A stretch of DNA of 30,172 nucleotides from the NCBI GenBank assembly GCA_938039345.1, contig CALHVB010000149.1:1-30172 (forward strand), read 5' to 3'. The stretch comes from an uncultured Sediminicola sp. GTDB lineage: Bacteria; Bacteroidota; Bacteroidia; Flavobacteriales; Flavobacteriaceae. The notes under the pieces were generated by a model. The model saw only the letters and a list, made by a program, of their open reading frames with translations, was not told the origin of the DNA and ran no database searches. The position numbers and the translations under genes were made by a program. The stretch's first letter is position 1. Each line of letters begins with the position of its first letter. Below, piece by piece: positions 1-10,582 of the stretch.

Positions 1-1059
1 ATAGAAGTAATAGATTTTTTTGATAAGCAAAAGCCTCTTGAACAAACAATTATAGATACTAGAGCAGAATTTTATAAAAGTTTGGAATTTCCTGAGTTCG
101 ACTTTTCAGATGTAAAAGGACAGGAAAGTATAAAACGATGTATGGAAATTGCAGCAGCAGGCGGACATAATATAATTTTAATAGGACCACCAGGTTCTGG
201 AAAAACCATGTTAGCAAAAAGATTACCTTCTATTTTACCACCAATGACCTTGCACGAAGCTTTAGAAACTACAAAAATACATAGCGTAGTGGGGAAAGTA
301 AAAAATATGGGACTTATGAATCAACGTCCTTTTCGTAGCCCGCATCATACCATATCAGATGTGGCTTTGGTGGGTGGCGGAGCATATCCGCAACCAGGTG
401 AAATATCACTATCACATAATGGTGTTTTATTTTTAGATGAGTTACCCGAATTTAAGCGAGGTGTATTAGAAGTAATGCGTCAGCCATTAGAAGATAGGGA
501 AGTTACAATATCTAGAGCTCGTTTTACAGTTACCTATCCTAGTAGTTTTATGTTAGTTGCTAGTATGAATCCCAGTCCTGGTGGTTATTTTAATGACCCC
601 GATGCTCCTGTAACTTCTTCTCCCGCTGAGATGCAACGTTATATGGGAAAAATATCAGGACCTTTATTAGATCGTATAGATATTCATATAGAGGTAACTC
701 CCGTTCCTTTTGATAAACTATCGGAAGACCGAAAAGGAGAAAGTAGTGTGGCTATACGAGAAAGAGTAACCAAAGCTAGAGAAGTACAAACGCAACGATT
801 TGCAGCATTAGAAAATGTACATTACAATGCGCAAATGAATACCAAGCAAATTAGAGAGTATTGTAAATTAGATAATGCTTCTAAGGAATTATTAAAGAAT
901 GCAATGGAACGCTTAAATCTTTCTGCTCGTGCCTATGACCGTATTTTAAAAGTTGCCCGTACGATTTGCGATTTAGAAAATACCGAAGAAATTAACGGAA
1001 CGCATATTGCAGAAGCTATACAATATAGAAGTTTAGATAGAGAAGGATGGTTGGGTTAA
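1..1059 (+). CDS. YifB/ComM-family Mg-chelatase-like AAA+ ATPase, 3' part (5' end outside window)
   Basis: The frame is open from base 1, so the gene starts upstream of the window. A TTG at 82 is internal and not a real start. About 352 codons remain, the ATPase and C-terminal part of a family usually near 510 residues. Visible are a Walker A motif GPPGSGKT (about 184-207), a Walker B stretch LFLDELPEF (about 430-455), and the family block [16 protein letters not shown] between them. The C-terminal helical Mg-chelatase domain follows, with [15 protein letters not shown] near the end. In Proteobacteria, ComM is a hexameric helicase promoting branch migration during natural transformation. The role in Bacteroidota is less clear, and annotators often call it a magnesium chelatase although it does not make chlorophyll. 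The family assignment is sure; the cellular role is inferred. Confidence 0.93.
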   Translation: MEVIDFFDKQKPLEQTIIDTRAEFYKSLEFPEFDFSDVKGQESIKRCMEIAAAGGHNIILIGPPGSGKTMLAKRLPSILPPMTLHEALETTKIHSVVGKVKNMGLMNQRPFRSPHHTISDVALVGGGAYPQPGEISLSHNGVLFLDELPEFKRGVLEVMRQPLEDREVTISRARFTVTYPSSFMLVASMNPSPGGYFNDPDAPVTSSPAEMQRYMGKISGPLLDRIDIHIEVTPVPFDKLSEDRKGESSVAIRERVTKAREVQTQRFAALENVHYNAQMNTKQIREYCKLDNASKELLKNAMERLNLSARAYDRILKVARTICDLENTEEINGTHIAEAIQYRSLDREGWLG

Positions 1060-1265
1060 ATAGTAAGTGAGTTTATATACTATAAAAGAAAAAAGGAAGT
1101 TATGTATATTCTTATGAATTACTCCATATTATAAATTGTTTATTCTTTTAATACAGAAAATAGATTATGGTAATGTTAAGTGTTTTTTTGAGTATAAGAG
1201 CTTTTACTATAATATGAATGGAAGGTATATAAAGTTTTAACGACTTAAAAATGAATTAGCTATTT

Positions 1266-2207
1266 ATGAATTTGTTGCCGAACCATTTTTTTTACTTTTT
1301 TAAAAAATACTTTTTATTTGGTGTAATAGTTATTATTACCAATTTGATTTATGGTCAGGAATATAACCAACAATTAGAACTTTCTGTAAGTAATGATAAA
1401 TTTGTAAATAGAGACCAGTATTATACAAGTGGGGTTTATATTACCTATAAGAAAGTTATAGAAAACAATTTTTTTTCTAAAAATAAGGCAGATAAGCTAC
1501 AGTATGCTTTAACACTAGGAAATGAAATATATACTCCCAAGAATATTTCATCGACCAATGTTAATGATTTTGATAGACCCTACGCAGGTTGGACTTATGG
1601 TAAATATGAATTAACAACTATTAATGATAAATCGGCATTTATAGTAGCTTCAGAAATTGGTGTTACAGGAAAAGAGTCATTATCGGGAGATTTACAAACA
1701 TGGTATCATAATTTATTTGGTATAAATAGTTCTCCTCCATGGACAGAAGAAATAGCTTTTAAAATTTTATTTAATATAAAAGCAGCTCATATATTTAATT
1801 GGAAATTAAACCAATCAAATGCTTTAGATTATAAAATAGCTACTAGTTTAGGAACAAAGGATATTTTTTTAGATAATGATATTCGTTATGTTTTTGGAAG
1901 GTTCAATGGTTTTAAAAGAACATCTAGAAATGGAGTAATAGCTATAAATAATAAAAATGAATTTTATGGTTTTGTAGGTGTAGCTTATAGATATGTTGCC
2001 CATAATGCATTAATACATGGTAGCTTATTTAAAGATGAAGTTTTGTTTACAACACCAATAGAAAATCATTTATTAAAATTAGAAATAGGAGGTGTTGTAA
2101 AGGTAAAAAGAAACACTTTTAAATTAGTTTATAATTACAATTCTAAAGAAACGTTGTTAGCTACTTCACATGCTTATGGAACAATTAGTTACGCAATAAG
2201 CTTTTAA
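1266..2207 (+). CDS. LpxR-family outer-membrane lipid A deacylase-like protein
   Basis: 313 residues. A hydrophobic signal segment (about 16-30) ends at YGQ, then a beta-rich chain ends in aromatic Phe, as in outer-membrane barrels. The family hallmarks of LpxR (DUF2219) are present: SND near residues 42-44, RDQYYTSG near 49-56, DRPYAGW near 103-109, and LSGDLQTWYHNLFG near 139-152, whose His148 matches the position of the catalytic His of Salmonella LpxR by motif. Salmonella LpxR removes the 3'-acyloxyacyl group of lipid A in a calcium-dependent reaction at the outer membrane. The substrate here is inferred from family only. The gene stands alone, with 206 bases before it in which I see no good TAnnTTTG promoter, and it converges on the DUF4249 gene 15 bases away. 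Confidence 0.85.
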   Translation: MNLLPNHFFYFFKKYFLFGVIVIITNLIYGQEYNQQLELSVSNDKFVNRDQYYTSGVYITYKKVIENNFFSKNKADKLQYALTLGNEIYTPKNISSTNVNDFDRPYAGWTYGKYELTTINDKSAFIVASEIGVTGKESLSGDLQTWYHNLFGINSSPPWTEEIAFKILFNIKAAHIFNWKLNQSNALDYKIATSLGTKDIFLDNDIRYVFGRFNGFKRTSRNGVIAINNKNEFYGFVGVAYRYVAHNALIHGSLFKDEVLFTTPIENHLLKLEIGGVVKVKRNTFKLVYNYNSKETLLATSHAYGTISYAISF

Positions 2208-2222
2208 TATTTTGTATTAAAA
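2202..2222. terminator. AT-only hairpin between convergent genes
   Basis: A perfect 8-bp inverted repeat, TTTTAATA at 2202-2209 and TATTAAAA at 2215-2222, with a 5-base loop. It covers the stop codon of the LpxR-like gene and lies next to the stop of the DUF4249 gene on the other strand. Its position fits a shared bidirectional terminator, but the stem has no G-C pairs and would be weak. Confidence 0.35.
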
Positions 2223-3035
2223 TTACTCTAGGGTAAAATTAAAATTGTTGGCTTCAGAAATACTAAAGTATCCTAAAGGATAATTATCTGGGTTGGTAAT
2301 ATTTACGATATTCCCCCTTACAGTGGCAGGAGTTGTTTGAAAAGGACCACCACCATTTTGTCCATTCTGCTCAATAATAAGTGTTAAATAATTATAGAAT
2401 TGTTTATCTACTCCACTAATGTTTATATCAATATCCTGACCTTCAATAACATTGTCATAGAAATAAGAAAAAACAAATGTTTCTCCATTATAAAATTCAT
2501 CTTCTGTAGTTAAAAACAATCCAAAATCTAAATCAAACAAATAATAATCGTCTCTTGTAGCATTATCAGTAAAGGATACAACTACTTCTGTTTCATCACC
2601 ATTAAATAATTTAGTATCTCCTTTTACAACAGAATCTATGGGTACTGTAGGTATAAAATTAGCAGTTGCTCTATACGTTTCACCCTTATATACAACGTTT
2701 AACTCATAAATAGCGTCAATTTCGGGTACAATATCTGTTTCTGGAACATAGATTCCAGATTCATTTAATTCAGAAAAATTAAAAGTAATATTATCGTCTT
2801 TATCAATAATGAAAACTGTAGCATTATTTACAACAGGAACATTTTCATCAAAAAAAGAACCAGTGAGTGTAAGTCTAATAAAATTATTAAGATTAAGCGA
2901 TGGCTGATTTAGGAAAATATTAAAATTAGCATCAATCACTAATCTAGGTTCTGCCGTTGGAAGGTCTATATCTATTACATCTTCGCAACTAATGAATAGT
3001 ATAGAAAAAATAAATAATAATATTCTTTTTTTCAT
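2223..3035 (-). CDS. DUF4249 family lipoprotein, partner of the upstream TonB-dependent receptor
   Basis: 270 residues starting with a lipoprotein signal: basic MKKR, a hydrophobic core, and a lipobox FISC giving lipidated Cys17, then acidic residues EDVIDIDLP, typical of the lipoprotein export signal of Bacteroidota. The continuation PRLVIDANF and the later beta-rich chain match DUF4249 proteins, which are usually encoded beside a carboxypeptidase-like-domain TonB receptor. It starts 3 bases after the receptor stop, so the two are surely one operon. By analogy with SusC/SusD pairs it probably sits at the outer membrane and helps the receptor capture a substrate, but no DUF4249 ligand can be read from the sequence. 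Family call good, function inferred. Confidence 0.85.
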   Translation of the reverse strand: MKKRILLFIFSILFISCEDVIDIDLPTAEPRLVIDANFNIFLNQPSLNLNNFIRLTLTGSFFDENVPVVNNATVFIIDKDDNITFNFSELNESGIYVPETDIVPEIDAIYELNVVYKGETYRATANFIPTVPIDSVVKGDTKLFNGDETEVVVSFTDNATRDDYYLFDLDFGLFLTTEDEFYNGETFVFSYFYDNVIEGQDIDINISGVDKQFYNYLTLIIEQNGQNGGGPFQTTPATVRGNIVNITNPDNYPLGYFSISEANNFNFTLE

Positions 3036-3038
3036 TTT

Positions 3039-5444
3039 CTATAGTTTAAAATTATAGGTTATAGAAGGAATTACCCCAAAAATAGATGTTCTAATGGCTT
3101 CATTATTTCGTGTATCCACATTTTGTCCAAAATTTATAGAAGCAGCGTTTTTTCTATTGTATAGGTTGTATATACTAAATATCCATTCATTTTTCCATTT
3201 TCTGTTTTTATTTTTTTTAGGACTAAGTGTTGCAGAAATATCTACTCTATGATAAGAAGGCAGTCTTTCTACATTACGGTCTCCATAAATTGGAATAGAT
3301 AAATTTTTAAGTTGAAATTGACCAATTGGATAGTTTGTTGGCTGCCCTGTTTGATACACAAAATTACTATTTATACTCCATTTTGGGTTAATATCATAGC
3401 TTAGGTTTAATGATACATCATGAGTTTTGTCGTATGGAGTTTTATACCACTTTCCTTGATTAATTCCGGGCTCATTACTATTTCTGCCTAATGTTCTTTG
3501 TTCAGATTTAGATAATGTATAGGATAACCATCCTTTAAGATTACCTTCATTTTTTCGTATTAAAAATTCAAAACCAAAAGCCCTAGCTTCTCCATTTAAA
3601 ATAACTTGCTCTATAGCATCATTGGCAATTAAATTTGCTCCATCTATATAATCTATTCTATTATTAATGTTTTTGTAATAAGCTTCAGTTTCTATAGAAT
3701 AAGTGTTGTTTTTAAAGTTTTTAAAATACCCAATTGCATATTGATCTAATATTTGTGGCTTTATATATCTGCCACTAGGAGTCCATACATCTAATGGTGT
3801 AGGGGAGCTAGTATTAGATAGTAAATGTAGGTACTGTGCCATATGATTATAACTTGCTTTTAAAGAGCTTTTTTCATTTAAAACATAGGATAAAGCAAGT
3901 CTAGGTTCAAAATTATTAAAATTGGCTAGTTGGTCACTCCTTTTAAAATTTTCGGTTTCTATAGGATTTGCTTCTTCGTAAATTTGAAATTGTTCGTTAA
4001 AAAGGACAGGAACATTATCATGATACCTATTTAATTCGTCTTGACCTAATCTAATAAATGAACTCCACCGCAAACCATATTGTAGCGTAAGCTTATCAGA
4101 AATTTGATGCTCAGCATCTATATATGCTGCAAATTCATTAGCATATTTGTTGATAAGCTTATCTGAAAGTATGCCAGACTCATCACTATTAGGTTCTATT
4201 TCACCAGGATTAAACCTATAATAAGTGTTACTTAAGCCATAATTTAGTTGAAACTTATCAGAAATATAATTTTTAAAATCATATTTAAGGTTAAAGTTTT
4301 GAATACCAGAATTCCATTTAAACCCAACAAAATCTAATTCTAAACCATAGAAATAATCAGAATAAATTAACGATAGGTTGCTAAATAATTTATCAGAAAA
4401 CAAATGATTCCATCTTAAATTTACAACAGAATTACCATAAGTATTTACAAAAATATCTGAAATACTAAATACATCTCTACCAAAATACCCTGATAAATAA
4501 AGATTGTTATTATCATTAATACGATAATTTAATTTAGTATTTAAATCATAAAAATAAGCCTTGTTATCATTATTAAAAAGAGGAAGCAATAAGTGAGCAT
4601 AAGAACTTCTACCACCAAATAAAAAAGCTCCTTTATTTTTTTTTATAGGACCTTCTAAAAGTAACCTACTAGCAACAAAACCAATACCTCCGTTAGCTTT
4701 AAAGTTTTTGCTATTCCCTTCTTTTTGATAAATGTCTAAAACAGAAGATAGCCGACCGCCATACCTAGCAGGTATCCCTCCTTTATATAATTTTATATCT
4801 TTTATTGCATCTGGATTAAACACGGAAAAAAAACCGAATAGGTGAGAGGAATTAAAAATAGTTGCTTCATCTAGTAATATTAAGTTTTGATCTACAGATC
4901 CACCTCTAACATTAAAACCAGAAGCACCTTCACCAGCACTTGTAACTCCTGGTAATAATACAATAGACTTTATAATATCTGCTTCGCCTAGTACAGCAGG
5001 TATTTTTTTTATTGAGCTTGCGGATAAGGCATTAACGCTCATTTGAGGTTTCCTAATATTTAATTTCCCTACATCTTCTGTAACTACAATTTCTTGTAAT
5101 TGTTCTGCCTGTTCTGTTAATTTTATATTGAATTTTATATTTTGATTTAATTCAACGTTTTTAGTTACATCTTTATAACCAATATAGCTAACCAAAATTT
5201 GGTATGAACCGTCTGGAAGTGTTATAGAATAAAATCCATACTCATTTGTAGTAACACCAATATTTAAATTAGGGATAATAACAGTTACTCCAATTAGTGT
5301 TTCATTACTAGATTCTTCTGTAATAACACCACTTAAAGTGTATTTTTTTTGAGCATTAATTTGTGTGCTAAATAATAATAGCAATAAAATAATATGCAAG
5401 AAATGTGTTCTCATTAAAAGCAATTTTTTTGTAAATGTAGCCAT
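3039..5444 (-). CDS. TonB-dependent receptor with N-terminal carboxypeptidase-regulatory-like domain
   Basis: 801 residues. Order of parts: signal peptide ending INAQ (about 32); a CarboxypepD_reg-like beta-sandwich (about 36-110) with SGVITEESSNETLIGV and TTNEYGFYSI; a junction QEIVVTED resembling a TonB box; the plug domain (about 130-240) with GFNVRGGSVDQNLILLD and GGIPARYGGRLSSVL; then a 22-strand-type barrel to the C-terminal Phe-Lys-Leu. It imports an unknown ligand across the outer membrane using TonB-ExbBD energy. The annotated first ATG is at 5444, but an in-frame ATG at 5414 (MRTHFLHIILLLLLF) gives a more normal signal peptide and may be the real start. It is cotranscribed with the DUF4249 gene 3 bases downstream. 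No specificity is visible, and no Fur-like or other operator was recognised upstream. Confidence 0.92.
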   Translation of the reverse strand: MATFTKKLLLMRTHFLHIILLLLLFSTQINAQKKYTLSGVITEESSNETLIGVTVIIPNLNIGVTTNEYGFYSITLPDGSYQILVSYIGYKDVTKNVELNQNIKFNIKLTEQAEQLQEIVVTEDVGKLNIRKPQMSVNALSASSIKKIPAVLGEADIIKSIVLLPGVTSAGEGASGFNVRGGSVDQNLILLDEATIFNSSHLFGFFSVFNPDAIKDIKLYKGGIPARYGGRLSSVLDIYQKEGNSKNFKANGGIGFVASRLLLEGPIKKNKGAFLFGGRSSYAHLLLPLFNNDNKAYFYDLNTKLNYRINDNNNLYLSGYFGRDVFSISDIFVNTYGNSVVNLRWNHLFSDKLFSNLSLIYSDYFYGLELDFVGFKWNSGIQNFNLKYDFKNYISDKFQLNYGLSNTYYRFNPGEIEPNSDESGILSDKLINKYANEFAAYIDAEHQISDKLTLQYGLRWSSFIRLGQDELNRYHDNVPVLFNEQFQIYEEANPIETENFKRSDQLANFNNFEPRLALSYVLNEKSSLKASYNHMAQYLHLLSNTSSPTPLDVWTPSGRYIKPQILDQYAIGYFKNFKNNTYSIETEAYYKNINNRIDYIDGANLIANDAIEQVILNGEARAFGFEFLIRKNEGNLKGWLSYTLSKSEQRTLGRNSNEPGINQGKWYKTPYDKTHDVSLNLSYDINPKWSINSNFVYQTGQPTNYPIGQFQLKNLSIPIYGDRNVERLPSYHRVDISATLSPKKNKNRKWKNEWIFSIYNLYNRKNAASINFGQNVDTRNNEAIRTSIFGVIPSITYNFKL

Positions 5445-5480
5445 AATTGAAACTAACCTATAAAACTTAACAGCATATTA

Positions 5481-5515
5481 AAATAAAAAAGCCATCACAA
5501 AATAAGTGATGGCTT
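5481..5515 (-). terminator. Rho-independent terminator of icd
   Basis: Inverted repeat AAGCCATCAC (5489-5498) and GTGATGGCTT (5506-5515) with a 7-base loop. Read on the minus strand the stem is followed by a T-rich tail (TTTTTTATTT). It lies directly after the icd stop and before the receptor start. Confidence 0.85.
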
Positions 5516-5536
5516 GTATATTATAAAATATCTACC

Positions 5537-7771
<2,235 letters not shown>

Positions 7772-7781
7772 TTAAGCGGGG

Positions 7782-7789
7782 CAAAGATA
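7782..7789 (-). promoter_or_regulatory. -7 promoter element for icd
   Basis: Minus-strand TATCTTTG matches the Bacteroidota consensus TAnnTTTG and lies 29 bases before the icd ATG. A clear TTG -33 element at the usual spacing was not found, so only the -7 part is supported. Confidence 0.6.
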
Positions 7790-7866
7790 CAATATTAAGT
7801 TATTGTTAATGTTGGAAAATTTGTAATCTTTAACTCTTCCTAGTGCGAATATGTGAAATTTTTAAA

Positions 7867-7922
7867 CTTTTTATAAAAAGCAAAAGCCATATCATTACAC
7901 CTTGTGTTTTGATATGGCTTTT
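7867..7922 (-). terminator. Strong orphan hairpin upstream of icd, terminator-like on the minus strand
   Basis: A perfect 13-bp inverted repeat (7882-7894 with 7910-7922, core AAAAGCCATATCA) with a 15-base loop. On the minus strand it is followed by GCTTTTTATAAAAAG, itself a palindrome at 7867-7880, giving a T-rich tail. rplS already has its own terminator about 450 bases further upstream, so this hairpin has no known gene to terminate. It could end a small RNA transcribed from the gap. Confidence 0.5.
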
Positions 7923-8376
7923 AGAAATAGTTTTGCAAATTCTTAGCACTATTTAATTAAAAATAGAATGGCAACCATTGATTGCTTTTGCGCTGCTATT
8001 TCAACGTTTAAAATCTGTTTACCTAAGTAACTAGGATTTCTTTTTCATTGTTTACATTTTCCACTATAATTTACAATATTTTATATCGTCTTAATTATAA
8101 TGAAATACTTCTTAAAATTATAATAGATAGAATCTTTTATAATTTATAGACTCCCTTTTTGTATTAATTAACCTATTTGCTAAATTATTTATTACTTAAA
8201 GGTACACAACAATATAAAGAACGTTAACTTTATAGTGATTAGTAATTAGTATTGCTAATGCAATTTTAATATTAACCACACATAAAGATAAATAATATTA
8301 TGTTATTTTAAAAAATTATAACTAACTAATAATCAACACAATATTAACTATGGATATTAACAATTGTTCATAAACA
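7923..8376. other. Gene-free gap with a compact structured segment; possible small RNA
   Basis: No credible open frame lies in this roughly 450-base AT-rich stretch. Bases 7924-8002 hold nested inverted repeats: an outer stem GAAATAG (7924-7930) with CTATTTC (7996-8002), an inner GCAAA (7935-7939) with TTTGC (7987-7991), and inside these two adjacent hairpins, CTATTT/AAATAG (7949-7966) and AATGG/CCATT (7967-7979). The layout resembles a multibranched RNA fold. A terminator-like hairpin flanks it at 7867-7922. I found no clean promoter on the minus strand between here and rplS. The rest, 8010-8376, shows only AT-rich sequence. Strand and function unknown. Confidence 0.3.
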
Positions 8377-8404
8377 AAAACGTCTGCTATATAGCAGACG
8401 TTTT
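8371..8404 (-). terminator. Rho-independent terminator of rplS
   Basis: A perfect 28-base palindrome (8377-8404, half-site core CGTCTGCTAT) begins 21 bases after the rplS stop. On the minus strand it ends in a T-rich tail. The full symmetry means it could also act on the plus strand, though no plus-strand gene precedes it. Confidence 0.85.
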
Positions 8405-8425
8405 ATAATATAAAAATATTTAGTT

Positions 8426-8782
8426 TTAAGAACGAGAACGTACTTCTTTAATTCTTGCTTTTTTACCAGTAAGACCTCTGAAGTAGTAAATACGAGCTCT
8501 ACGTACTTTACCTTTTTTGTTTATTTCAATTTTTTGTAGAGCAGGCATATTTACAGGAAATATACGTTCTACACCAACAGTACCTGACATTTTACGAATA
8601 GTAAAAGTTTCTGTAGTACCACTACCTTTTCTTTGTATTACAACACCTCTAAAAAACTGAGTACGTGTTTTTTCACCTTCCTTAATTTCATAGTATACAG
8701 TAATTGTATCACCAGCAGAAAATTTTGGAAAATCTTTTTTAGGAACAAATTCGTCTTGAACAAATTTAATTAATGATTCCAT
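8426..8782 (-). CDS. rplS: 50S ribosomal protein L19
   Basis: 118 residues, the normal length for L19. Recognisable blocks are FSAGDTITVYYEIKEG near the start, RTQFFRGVVIQRKGSG, ETFTIRKMSGTVGVERIFP, and the basic C-terminus RRARIYYFRGLTGKKARIKE. L19 lies at the 30S-50S interface of the ribosome. In many bacteria rplS follows trmD in one operon (rpsP-rimM-trmD-rplS). Here trmD is upstream on the same strand, but 187 bases separate them, and rplS has its own good promoter and terminator, so it can be expressed separately. Confidence 0.98.
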   Translation of the reverse strand: MESLIKFVQDEFVPKKDFPKFSAGDTITVYYEIKEGEKTRTQFFRGVVIQRKGSGTTETFTIRKMSGTVGVERIFPVNMPALQKIEINKKGKVRRARIYYFRGLTGKKARIKEVRSRS

Positions 8783-8853
8783 TTTTAATATTTTTTATAG
8801 TTTTATTAAATCAACATTCACGATTATCGTCAGAGGTTAATTCAATTTGGCTG

Positions 8854-8883
8854 CAAAAATAATATTTAAATCAGAAAGGACAA
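8854..8883 (-). promoter_or_regulatory. Promoter of rplS
   Basis: Minus-strand TTG (plus-strand CAA at 8881-8883), a 19-base spacer, then TATTTTTG (8854-8861). This fits the Bacteroidota sigma-A consensus of TTG, 17-23 bases, TAnnTTTG. It leaves a 5' leader of about 65 bases before the rplS ATG, room for leader control, but no specific structure was recognised there. Confidence 0.7.
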
Positions 8884-8969
8884 TGTGTTTTTATTATTTT
8901 TTTGGTTTTATCCTTATAATAGCTGCCCAAATAGTATATAGAAATAAGATATTATAAATTTATCCGATG

Positions 8970-9644
8970 CTATTTTAGCAAATCGGGTCTTAATTTCTCT
9001 GTTCTTTTGTGCGCTTCGTTTTCTCTCCATTCTTCAATTTTGGGAAAATTACCACTCAATAAAATTTCAGGAACTTTATGTCCTTTATAATCAGCAGGTC
9101 TTGTATAAACAGGTGGTGCTAAAAGATTATCCTGAAAAGTATCTGTTAAAGCAGATGTTTCGTTATTTAAAACTCCTGGGATTAAACGAATTACTGCATC
9201 ACATAAAACTGCAGCACCTAACTCACCTCCAGATAAAACATAATCACCAATAGATATTTCTTTAGTAATAAATAAATCTCTAACACGTTGATCTACTCCT
9301 TTATAATGGCCGCAAAGAATTATTATATTTTCTTGTAATGATAAGCTGTTAGCTATTTTTTGATTTAATGTTTCTCCATCCGGAGTCATATATATAATAT
9401 CATCGTAATCTCTTTGTTCTTTTAAAGAAGAAATACATTTATCAATAGGTTCAATCATCATAACCATACCAGCTCCGCCTCCAAATTGATAATCATCTAT
9501 TTGGTTATAGCTTTTATCTGTATAATCTCTTAAATTATGAAAATGAATTTCTACAAGTCCTTTATCAATGGCTCTTTTTAAGATTGAAGCTTCAAATGGG
9601 CTTTTTAATAATTCTGGTAATACCGTGATAATATCTACACGCAT
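8970..9644 (-). CDS. trmD: tRNA (guanine37-N1)-methyltransferase TrmD
   Basis: 224 residues, usual for TrmD. The SPOUT-family knot region is clear: [10 protein letters not shown] near 86-95, [13 protein letters not shown] near 109-121, and the hallmark [15 protein letters not shown] near 133-147. [14 protein letters not shown], and the C-terminal basic EKLRPDLL follow. It methylates G37 next to the anticodon in tRNAs reading CUN, CCN and CGG codons, using S-adenosylmethionine, and so prevents +1 frameshifting. It sits between a coiled-coil membrane protein gene and rplS on the same strand, with its own -7 element 25 bases before the start. Confidence 0.97.
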   Translation of the reverse strand: MRVDIITVLPELLKSPFEASILKRAIDKGLVEIHFHNLRDYTDKSYNQIDDYQFGGGAGMVMMIEPIDKCISSLKEQRDYDDIIYMTPDGETLNQKIANSLSLQENIIILCGHYKGVDQRVRDLFITKEISIGDYVLSGGELGAAVLCDAVIRLIPGVLNNETSALTDTFQDNLLAPPVYTRPADYKGHKVPEILLSGNFPKIEEWRENEAHKRTEKLRPDLLK

Positions 9645-9668
9645 ATTGTTTGTCTATTTATATAGCAG

Positions 9669-9676
9669 CAAAGATA
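9669..9676 (-). promoter_or_regulatory. -7 promoter element for trmD
   Basis: Minus-strand TATCTTTG, a full match to TAnnTTTG, 25 bases upstream of the trmD ATG. No TTG at 17-23 bases upstream was found. It shows trmD need not be read through from the upstream coiled-coil gene, which also has its own terminator. Confidence 0.55.
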
Positions 9677-9720
9677 CATTTTCTGTATTATTGCCTCTAA
9701 AAGAATACTAGTTGAGTATA

Positions 9721-9751
9721 AATTAAAAAAGCCCCTAAAATGGAGCTCTTT
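9721..9751 (-). terminator. Terminator of the coiled-coil membrane protein gene
   Basis: Minus-strand stem GAGCTCC with GGGGCTTTTTT (plus-strand 9742-9751 and 9730-9735, one G-U pair) around a 6-base loop, followed by a T run. It begins 3 bases after the stop codon. Confidence 0.75.
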
Positions 9752-9753
9752 AA

Positions 9754-10377
9754 TTATTTAGACTTTTTGTGTTTATTTATCTCGTCTTGCAGTTGTCTGC
9801 TTATTTTTTGTTCTCTTTCTAAAGCTCTTCTTCGGTGATCTTCATATTCTACCTCTAGTTCAGATAGATTAGATTTAGCTTCTTGTGTTAAAATATTACT
9901 GTTTCTAAATTTATAGATAAAGAATAGTAATAATAATAAAAGACTACCTATTATAGTCCATAATATAACATTGTAGGTTCCTTTAGAAACTAAAAGACCA
10001 AATAGAGACATGCTGTCTTTTTCTTCAGTAACAGAAGATAAATTGTTTGTGGTTTCTGTTAATTTAGAATTTAAAGAACTAATAGTAGATTCATGACCCG
10101 CTATTGTAGCTTTTAATTCTGTTGTTTTTTTTCTGGTAACGCTAAGCGTATCTAGAATGTTTTGCTTAATTTTATTAAGGTTTGTAATTTTTACAACTTC
10201 ATACCTAACGCCAGCAGCTCTATAATTTCCAGATTTTTTAGCAATAAAATCAAACTGACTACTAATTGATCCTTTATCTAAAGACAATTCTTCTTCAGAA
10301 GACGGTGCTTCTTGTGCAAATTGTATGTTGTATGTAAGTAGTGCTACTACTACGAATAGCAATTTATAACCTTTCAT
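9754..10377 (-). CDS. Exported single-pass membrane coiled-coil protein, function unknown
   Basis: 207 residues. A signal peptide (1-21, ending FAQ) is followed by an acidic segment EEAPSSEEEL-like, a conserved-looking stretch FDFIAKKSGNYRAAGVRYEVVKITNLNKIK (about 42-71; not a known domain to me), a heptad-rich coiled coil (about 80-120), one transmembrane helix (about 135-156), and a charged C-terminal coiled coil rich in Glu, Arg and Lys (about 165-207). Flavobacterial genomes often carry a gene like this beside trmD, and databases sometimes label it as a tRNA methyltransferase. Nothing in its sequence supports that: it lacks any SPOUT motif, and the name probably spread from its neighbour. 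It ends in its own terminator, so it is a separate unit. Topology suggests a periplasmic N-terminal part and a cytoplasmic tail, or an envelope tether. Confidence 0.8.
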   Translation of the reverse strand: MKGYKLLFVVVALLTYNIQFAQEAPSSEEELSLDKGSISSQFDFIAKKSGNYRAAGVRYEVVKITNLNKIKQNILDTLSVTRKKTTELKATIAGHESTISSLNSKLTETTNNLSSVTEEKDSMSLFGLLVSKGTYNVILWTIIGSLLLLLLFFIYKFRNSNILTQEAKSNLSELEVEYEDHRRRALEREQKISRQLQDEINKHKKSK

Positions 10378-10530
10378 AAATGTGTTATTATTATTTAATA
10401 TAAATTAAGAGTGGACTAAAGTAATTCAATATTATTAAAATAGAAAAAAATATTAATAATAAGATAAGTACGAATTTAGAAGATTTTTAGATTATGACCA
10501 CTAAATTATTGATATATAATTATATCTGTT

Positions 10531-10562
10531 AAATAAAAAATGCTCCATACAGGAGCATTTTT
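10531..10562 (-). terminator. Rho-independent terminator of the DegP gene
   Basis: Perfect 11-bp repeat AAAAATGCTCC (10536-10546) and GGAGCATTTTT (10552-10562) around a 5-base loop, 20 bases after the stop codon. On the minus strand a T run follows. The symmetry makes it bidirectional in principle. Confidence 0.85.
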
Positions 10563-10582
10563 ATAATAGAAATATTATTTTA

